A stretch of DNA of 45,592 nt from Planctomycetota bacterium (GTDB taxonomy: Bacteria > Planctomycetota > Planctomycetia > Pirellulales > UBA1268): NCBI GenBank assembly GCA_018970785.1, contig JAGWVR010000018.1, forward strand, positions 1 to 45,592, given 5' to 3'. The position numbers and the translations under genes were made by a program. Positions 40,836 to 45,592 of this stretch are shown here, piece after piece. Every line of letters starts with the position of its first letter. Position 1 is the first letter of the stretch. Below the pieces are notes generated by a model. It made no database searches and was not told the origin of the DNA. It saw nothing but the letters and a program-made list of their open reading frames with translations.

Positions 40836-41855
40836 TCAGCCGTCGCCGCCCACGATCCGCCGTGCCAGGGCTTTCACCGACAGCGGCGCCGAGCCCTCGG
40901 CCTTGTTGTTGATCGTGATCAGCACCTCCGCGCCGCGGGCGGCGCGGGCCGCCGCCAGGTCGGCGAGCGCCGCCCGCGACTCCCGATCCTCGTCGACCAA
41001 CCGGTCGAACGGGAAGTAGTGCTGCTTCGCCTCGTCGTAGGCCATCCCGGCGTGGAGGTTCCAGCGCACCACCAGCGCGCCGGAGGACAACCCGCCGAGG
41101 CGCTCGACCTGCTCGGCGACCGGCGGCATCCGCGCGTGGACCGCGAGGCAGGGCACGGCACCGGCGTCGGCCAGGATCCGCACGCCGCCGGGGAGCAGGC
41201 ACTGCGGGTCGCGGAACTCGATCGCGTAGCAGGGGCCGCGCGGCAGCACGGCGACGAACGCGGCGATCCGCGCGGCGAGGCGCTCGGGATCGCGGGCCAC
41301 GCGCCCCAGCGGCGGGAACTGGAACACCAGCGCCCCCACCTTCCCCGCCAGCCCCTCGACGGCCGGCCGGACGAACGCCGCGGCGGCGGCGCCACCGTCG
41401 AGGAACGAGGGATTGTCCCCCGCCGCCCCGCGCCCCGCGCCGCCGCGGAGCACCGGGTCGGTGAACGCCGCCGGCGCCTTGACGACGAACCGGAAGTCGT
41501 CGGGCACCTGCGCCGCGTAGGCGGCGAAGGCGTCGGCGGACAGCGGCGCGTAGAACGTGCGGTCGAGGCTCACGGTGCGGAACAGCGGGCAGGCGGCGTA
41601 GGCCGCCAGCCCCGCGCGCGCGAGGCGCTGCTCGGTCTCGGGCCGGCCCTCCCGGGGCGCGTAGACCAACCCCGTCCAGCCGGGGAACGACCAGCTCGAC
41701 GTGCCGAGCCGGATCGCCGCCGGCAGCGCCCGGGCCAGGGCGACGGCCTCCGCGTCGGCCGCCGCCGGGAGCACGGGCGCGGCGGAGGGGCGCGCCCGGC
41801 TCCCGGCCGGGGCGGGATCGTCGTCGTCGAAGAAGGAGAGTTGGCGGGCGGGCAT
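40836..41855 (-). CDS. DUF72 family TIM-barrel protein
   Basis: A 339-residue protein of the DUF72 (YecE) family. Recognisable parts are IRLGTSSWSFPGWTGLVYAP (about 48-67), FRFVVKAPAAFTDP, VGALVFQFPPLG and LITINNKAEGSAPL, which follow the family order. The fold is a TIM barrel and no reaction has been proven. Residues 1-45 are an acidic, Ala-rich leader without a signal peptide. The stop at 40836 is 108 bases ahead of the solute-binding protein gene on the same strand, which has its own -10 element. It diverges from the FAD/Fe-S oxidase gene; TAGCAT at 41888-41883 may be its -10 element. Confidence 0.85.
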   Translation of the reverse strand: MPARQLSFFDDDDPAPAGSRARPSAAPVLPAAADAEAVALARALPAAIRLGTSSWSFPGWTGLVYAPREGRPETEQRLARAGLAAYAACPLFRTVSLDRTFYAPLSADAFAAYAAQVPDDFRFVVKAPAAFTDPVLRGGAGRGAAGDNPSFLDGGAAAAAFVRPAVEGLAGKVGALVFQFPPLGRVARDPERLAARIAAFVAVLPRGPCYAIEFRDPQCLLPGGVRILADAGAVPCLAVHARMPPVAEQVERLGGLSSGALVVRWNLHAGMAYDEAKQHYFPFDRLVDEDRESRAALADLAAARAARGAEVLITINNKAEGSAPLSVKALARRIVGGDG

Positions 41856-41930
41856 CGCGCTATCTCGGGGGCGGGCACGGTCATGCTAGCTTTCCGTGGC
41901 TGAAGCCCGCTGCCTCGCCCGGCAGCGCGG

Positions 41931-41936
41931 CATACT
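41931..41936 (+). promoter_or_regulatory. -10 hexamer giving a leaderless FAD/Fe-S oxidase mRNA
   Basis: CATACT (4/6), followed by six bases and then the ATG at 41943, the same spacing as TATACT to the hemE ATG. No ribosome binding site is present. No -35 match is seen. Confidence 0.3.
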
Positions 41937-41942
41937 GATGGC

Positions 41943-44939
41943 ATGGCCGTCACCGCGCCCCACCCGTCGGACCTCGCCGCGCGCCTCGCCCGGCTGGCGG
42001 ACACGCTCGAGGGGGAGCTGATCGTCGACGAGTCGTGGCGTGCGATCTACGCCACCGACGCATCGGAATACCAGGAGCGCCCGCTGGCCGTGGCGCTGCC
42101 GAAGTCGGACGCCGACGTGCAGCGGCTCGTCCGCTTCGCCGCCGCCGAGCGGATCGGCTTCATCCCGCGCGGTGCCGGCACGTCGCTGGCGGGGCAGGTC
42201 GTCGGCGGAGGGATCGTCGTCGACCTCGGCCGCCACATGAACCGGATCGTCGCCCTCGACGCCGCCGGGCGGCGCGTGCGCGTCCAGCCCGGCGTGGTCC
42301 GCAACGACCTCAACCGATTCCTCGCGCCGCACGGGCTGTTCTTCGGTCCGGAGACCTCGACCGCGTCGTGGGCCACGATCGGCGGCATGGTGGGCAACAA
42401 CTCCTGCGGGAGCAACTCGATCGCCTACGGCTCGACGCGCGACCATCTCCACGGCGCCCGCGGCTACCTGGCCGACGGTTCCGAGGCCCGCTTCGGGCCG
42501 CTGGCGGCGGCCGAGCTCGAGGCCGCGTGCACGGCCGGCGGAGCGCCCGAAGCCCGGATCCTCGCCGGCCTCCGCGACCTGCTCGCCGATCCGGCGGCGC
42601 GCGAGCTGGTGCGGCGGTCGTTTCCCAAGCCGGAGGTGACGCGGCGCAACACCGGCTACGCGCTCGACGCCCTCATGGACGCGGCGGTCTTCGATCCGGC
42701 GAGCAACCGGCCGTTCAACGTCTGCCGGCTGCTGGCCGGGTCGGAGGGGACGCTGTTCGTCGGTGTCGAGTTCGAGCTCGGCCTGATCCCGCTGCCGCCG
42801 CCGGGGGCGCTGCTGGTCGCCCACTGCCGCGCCGTCGACGAGGCGCTCCGCGGCGCGGTGGTCGTGATGCACGCCGGGCGGAGCGCGGCGGCCGCCGCCG
42901 GCGGCGCGCTGACCGGCTGCGAGCTGATCGACGACAAGATCCTCGCCTGTACCAAGGACAATCCCGAGCAGGCGCGCAACCGCAGCTTCGTCGTCGGCGA
43001 TCCCGGCGCCGTCCTCGTCGTCGAGGTCCGCCACGCCGACGCCGGGGGGCGCGGCGCGATCCTCGACCGGATCGAGGCGGCGCTGGCCGCCGCCGGGATC
43101 GGCTACGCCTTCCCCCGGCTCGACGGCCGCGATGCCGAGAAGGTCTGGGAGCTGCGCCGCGCCGGGCAGGGACTGGTGCAGAACATCCCCGGCGACGCGA
43201 AGCCGCGCGAGATCATCGAGGACACCGCCGTCGCCATCGACGACCTCCCCGCCTACATCGCCGACATCGACCGTCTCCTCGGCGGCACGCACGGCCTCGA
43301 CTGCATCCACTACGCCCACGCCGGCGCCGGCGAGCTCCATCTCCGCCCGCTGTTCGACCTCCGCACCGCGGAGGGCCTGCGGCTGTTCCGGGCGGTGGCC
43401 ACCGACGTCGCCGCGCTCGTGAAGCGCTACCGCGGCAGCCTGTCGGGCGAGCATGGCGACGGCCGGCTGCGCGGCGAGTTCGTCCGCACGATGGTCGGCG
43501 ACGAGTGCTACCGCCTGCTCGAGCGGGTGAAGCGGCTGTTCGACCCCGACGGGATCCTCAATCCGGGGAAGATCATCGACACGCCGCCGATGGACACGGC
43601 GCTGCGGATCCTCACCGGCGCCGTCGAGCCCCGTCACGAGACGGTGTTCCGCTTCGGCGACACCGGCGGGATGCTCCGCGCCGCCGAGAAGTGCTCCGGG
43701 GTCGGGATGTGCCGCAAGCCGGCCGCCGCCGGGGGCACGATGTGCCCCAGCTACATGGCGACGCGCTCCGAGCACGACACGACCCGGGCCCGTGCCAACC
43801 TCCTCCGCCAGGCGCTCGCCGATCCCTCCCGGGCCGACCCCTGGAATTCGCCGGGGCTGGGGGAGGTGATGGACCTCTGCCTGTCGTGCAAGGCCTGCAA
43901 GAGCGAGTGCCCGTCGAACGTCGACATGGCGCGCCTCAAGGCGGAGTGGGAGCAGCACGTCCACGACGCCCGCGGCGTGCCGTGGCGGACGCGCCTCGTC
44001 GCGGCGACGGCGACGCTGCTGCGCTGGGCGAGCGTCGCCCCGTGGGCCTACAACCTCGCCGTCGGCGGGCCGGGGACGTCGTGGCTCGTCAAGCGGCTCC
44101 TCGGGTTCGCGCCGGGGCGGTCGCTGCCCGCGCTCTCCCCGCAGCGGCTGTCGCGCTGGTTCGCGCGGCGCCGGCCGCGCTGGACGCCCGCCACGGCGCC
44201 ACGCGGGGCCGTGCACCTGCTGTGCGACGAGTTCACCGACACCCTCGACGCCGGCGTCGGGATCGCCGCGGTCGAACTGCTCGAGGCGCTCGGCTACGCC
44301 GTCGTGATCCCGGCGCACGCCGACAGCGGCCGGGCGCAGCTCTCCAAGGGGCTCGTCCGCGCGGCGCGCGAGCTGGCGGTGAGGAACGTCACGGCGCTGG
44401 AGCGGGTGGTCAGCGACGGCATGCCGCTGGTCGGCCTCGAGCCGTCGGCGCTGCTGAGTTTCCGCGACGAATACCCCGACCTCGTCCCGGCCGGTCTCGC
44501 GGAGCCGGCGCGCCGGCTGGCGGGGCGGGCGCTGCTGCTGGAGGAGTTCCTCGCCCGCGAGGCGGCCGCCGGCCGGATCGGTCCCGGCGACTTCGACGAC
44601 GCTCCCCGCGCGATCGCGCTGCACGGCCACTGCCACCAGAAGGCGCTGTCGAGCATGGAGCCGGCGGTGGCGGCGCTGTCGCTGCCGGCGGGGCATGCGG
44701 TGAGCGTGATCGCGTCGGGATGCTGCGGGATGGCCGGCAGCTTCGGCTACGACCGCGGCCACTTCGCCGTCTCGATGGCGATCGGCGAACTGGTCCTGCT
44801 GCCGGCGGTCCGCGCCCTGCCGCCCGGCACGCTCGTGGCCGCCGCGGGCACCAGCTGCCGCCACCAGATCGCCGACGGCACCGGCCGCCGGGCGCTGCAC
44901 CCGGCCGAGATCCTCCGCGCCGCCGTCCGCGTTGGCTGA
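41943..44939 (+). CDS. FAD-linked and Fe-S 2-hydroxyacid dehydrogenase (Dld/YdiJ-like)
   Basis: A 998-residue fusion of an FAD-binding oxidase and a GlpC-like iron-sulfur reductase. FAD site: FIPRGAGTSLAGQVVGGG (about 75-92) and the segment MVGNNSCGSNSIAYG. The oxidase C domain ends near 540 with LFDPDGILNPGKI. Iron-sulfur part: a first Cys set at 584, 590 and 601 (noncanonical spacing) and CxxCxxCxxxCP at 646-656. CCG-type motifs HGHCHQKAL and SGCCGMAGSFGY follow at the C-terminus. Such enzymes oxidise D-lactate or 2-hydroxyglutarate at the membrane and pass electrons to quinone through the clusters; the substrate here is not known. No signal peptide is seen. It ends 54 bases before the YceI gene, which has its own promoter. 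Confidence 0.9.
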   Translation: MAVTAPHPSDLAARLARLADTLEGELIVDESWRAIYATDASEYQERPLAVALPKSDADVQRLVRFAAAERIGFIPRGAGTSLAGQVVGGGIVVDLGRHMNRIVALDAAGRRVRVQPGVVRNDLNRFLAPHGLFFGPETSTASWATIGGMVGNNSCGSNSIAYGSTRDHLHGARGYLADGSEARFGPLAAAELEAACTAGGAPEARILAGLRDLLADPAARELVRRSFPKPEVTRRNTGYALDALMDAAVFDPASNRPFNVCRLLAGSEGTLFVGVEFELGLIPLPPPGALLVAHCRAVDEALRGAVVVMHAGRSAAAAAGGALTGCELIDDKILACTKDNPEQARNRSFVVGDPGAVLVVEVRHADAGGRGAILDRIEAALAAAGIGYAFPRLDGRDAEKVWELRRAGQGLVQNIPGDAKPREIIEDTAVAIDDLPAYIADIDRLLGGTHGLDCIHYAHAGAGELHLRPLFDLRTAEGLRLFRAVATDVAALVKRYRGSLSGEHGDGRLRGEFVRTMVGDECYRLLERVKRLFDPDGILNPGKIIDTPPMDTALRILTGAVEPRHETVFRFGDTGGMLRAAEKCSGVGMCRKPAAAGGTMCPSYMATRSEHDTTRARANLLRQALADPSRADPWNSPGLGEVMDLCLSCKACKSECPSNVDMARLKAEWEQHVHDARGVPWRTRLVAATATLLRWASVAPWAYNLAVGGPGTSWLVKRLLGFAPGRSLPALSPQRLSRWFARRRPRWTPATAPRGAVHLLCDEFTDTLDAGVGIAAVELLEALGYAVVIPAHADSGRAQLSKGLVRAARELAVRNVTALERVVSDGMPLVGLEPSALLSFRDEYPDLVPAGLAEPARRLAGRALLLEEFLAREAAAGRIGPGDFDDAPRAIALHGHCHQKALSSMEPAVAALSLPAGHAVSVIASGCCGMAGSFGYDRGHFAVSMAIGELVLLPAVRALPPGTLVAAAGTSCRHQIADGTGRRALHPAEILRAAVRVG

Positions 44940-44959
44940 CGGGCCGCCCCTGCTATGCT
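44932..44959 (+). promoter_or_regulatory. Predicted promoter of the YceI gene
   Basis: Extended -10 element TGCTATGCT (44951-44959; hexamer TATGCT at 44954-44959) with TTGGCT (44932-44937) 16 bases upstream. The leader to ATG 44994 would be about 28 bases and includes AAAGGA near 44979-44984. Confidence 0.4.
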
Positions 44960-44993
44960 CTGCCCGACCCCAGCCCCGAAAGGAACACATCCC

Positions 44994-45554
44994 ATGCGCC
45001 GTGCCGTCCTCGCCTGTGCCGCCGTGCTCCTCGCCCTCCCCGCGTTCGCCGCCGACGAATACGCCTACGACGGCGTCCATTCGTCGGTCGGCTTCAAGGC
45101 CCGGTTCCTCGACATCAGCTGGATCCAAGGCCGGTTCAACGACGTCTCGGGGACGTTCGTCCTCGACCGCGACGATCCCTCGAAATCGTCGTTCACCCTC
45201 TCGATCAAGGTCGACAGCGTCGACACCGCCAACGCCGCCCGCGACGAGCATCTCCGCCAGCCCGACTACTTCGACACGAAGCAGTTCCCCACGATCGACT
45301 TCAAGAGCACGAAGGTGAAGGGCGTGCCGGGGGGCTACGAGGTGACCGGCGACTTCACGATGCACGGCGTCACGAAGCCGGTGACGTTCATGTTCCTCGG
45401 CGGCCGCGAGATCACGGCGATGGGCAAGAAGCGGGTCGGCTTCGCCACGGAGCTGCGGCTCAAGCGCAGCGACTTCAATTTCGACAAGACGGCGATCGGC
45501 AACATCGGCGACGAGGCGGTGATCATCATCGACTGCGCCGGCCAGCGGGACTGA
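44994..45554 (+). CDS. Exported YceI-family protein
   Basis: A 186-residue periplasmic protein with a lipocalin-like beta barrel that binds polyisoprenoid-type lipids. The signal peptide covers about 1-20 (MRRAVLACAAVLLALPAFAA). The mature part begins DEYAYDGVHSSVGFKARF, the family start pattern, and contains FDTKQFPTIDFKSTKV and GDFTMHGVTKPVTF, the two conserved barrel strands. It ends with GDEAVIIIDCAG. YceI members are stress-related and may carry quinones or carotenoid-like lipids; here it follows a quinone-linked oxidase, which makes lipid-electron carrier handling conceivable but unproven. AAAGGA lies ahead of ATG 44994; the longer frame from 44955 has no signal peptide at its start. 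Confidence 0.92.
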   Translation: MRRAVLACAAVLLALPAFAADEYAYDGVHSSVGFKARFLDISWIQGRFNDVSGTFVLDRDDPSKSSFTLSIKVDSVDTANAARDEHLRQPDYFDTKQFPTIDFKSTKVKGVPGGYEVTGDFTMHGVTKPVTFMFLGGREITAMGKKRVGFATELRLKRSDFNFDKTAIGNIGDEAVIIIDCAGQRD

Positions 45555-45592
45555 CCCGGTGCCCGGCCCGCTCTGGGTCGGCGGGGCCGCGA

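Noticed and set aside
41886-45365. A 1159-codon open frame on the minus strand opposite the FAD/Fe-S oxidase
   Set aside because: Antisense shadow of a gene with complete FAD and iron-sulfur motifs; the translation is of the same Arg/Asp/Val-rich type.
1-45592. CRISPR arrays, insertion sequences, integrase attachment sites, rRNA or tRNA genes
   Set aside because: Scanning by eye of all gaps found no regularly spaced repeats, transposase motifs, terminal inverted repeats with target duplications, or structured RNA genes of these classes.

Overview
The window (45.6 kb, roughly 70% G+C by eye) looks like the chromosome of a planctomycete, most likely of the Pirellulales type. The pointers are a PSCyt1/DUF1549/DUF1553 protein paired with a Tat-exported DUF1501 protein, a redoxin/cytochrome c/copper-monooxygenase fusion, a secreted arylsulfatase, DUF4254, and a BamA with a very large proline-rich insert. 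Coding density is high, no gap between genes exceeds about 275 bases, and I see no rRNA, tRNA, CRISPR array, insertion sequence or prophage. The species cannot be fixed from this sequence.

Layout. 1-1.7 kb: the end of a beta-ketoacyl-ACP synthase gene, then a DUF4254 gene closed by a strong hairpin. 1.7-4.8 kb: a CPA2 (Kef-type) antiporter diverging from an unknown secreted protein. 4.8-5.6 kb: csrA between two unusually structured non-coding stretches. 5.6-8.7 kb: a co-directional run of a membrane-anchored unknown protein, an MBL/beta-CASP nuclease and a LOG-family phosphoribohydrolase. 8.7-14.9 kb (minus strand): a SNF2 helicase followed by a PhoB/PhoR-type two-component pair. 15.0-18.3 kb: a tetrapyrrole locus, hemE divergent from a HemX/CcsA-like gene that is translationally coupled to hemA. 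18.3-28.8 kb: six minus-strand genes for mostly exported proteins (DUF1549/DUF1553, DUF1501, an unknown acidic protein, a squalene-cyclase-like repeat protein, the redoxin/cytochrome/monooxygenase fusion, an arylsulfatase).

28.8-36.2 kb: a BaiN-like flavoprotein, then bamA plus a family 9 glycosyltransferase (outer-membrane biogenesis), diverging from a TsaC/Sua5-like domain fused to a YwlE-like phosphatase and followed by rpiB. That last group recalls the ywlC-ywlE-ywlF neighbourhood of Bacillus. 36.2-39.8 kb (minus strand): a likely sugar-catabolic operon of cupin isomerase-like, TIM-barrel isomerase/epimerase and Gfo/Idh/MocA dehydrogenase genes. 39.9-41.9 kb: DUF72 and an orphan solute-binding lipoprotein. 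41.9-45.6 kb: a large FAD/Fe-S 2-hydroxyacid oxidoreductase and a secreted YceI protein.

Promoter-like signals recur as TA-rich hexamers with few good -35 elements. Several share the form GGTAYCnT or GGTATnnT, and a few lie so close to the ATG that leaderless mRNAs are plausible. No single dramatic new system is evident. The best leads are the TsaC-like/arginine-phosphatase fusion with an eroded TsaC active site, the BamA whose last POTRA domain appears split by a roughly 220-residue insert, the three-domain redox fusion in the exported-protein cluster, and the structured region ahead of csrA.
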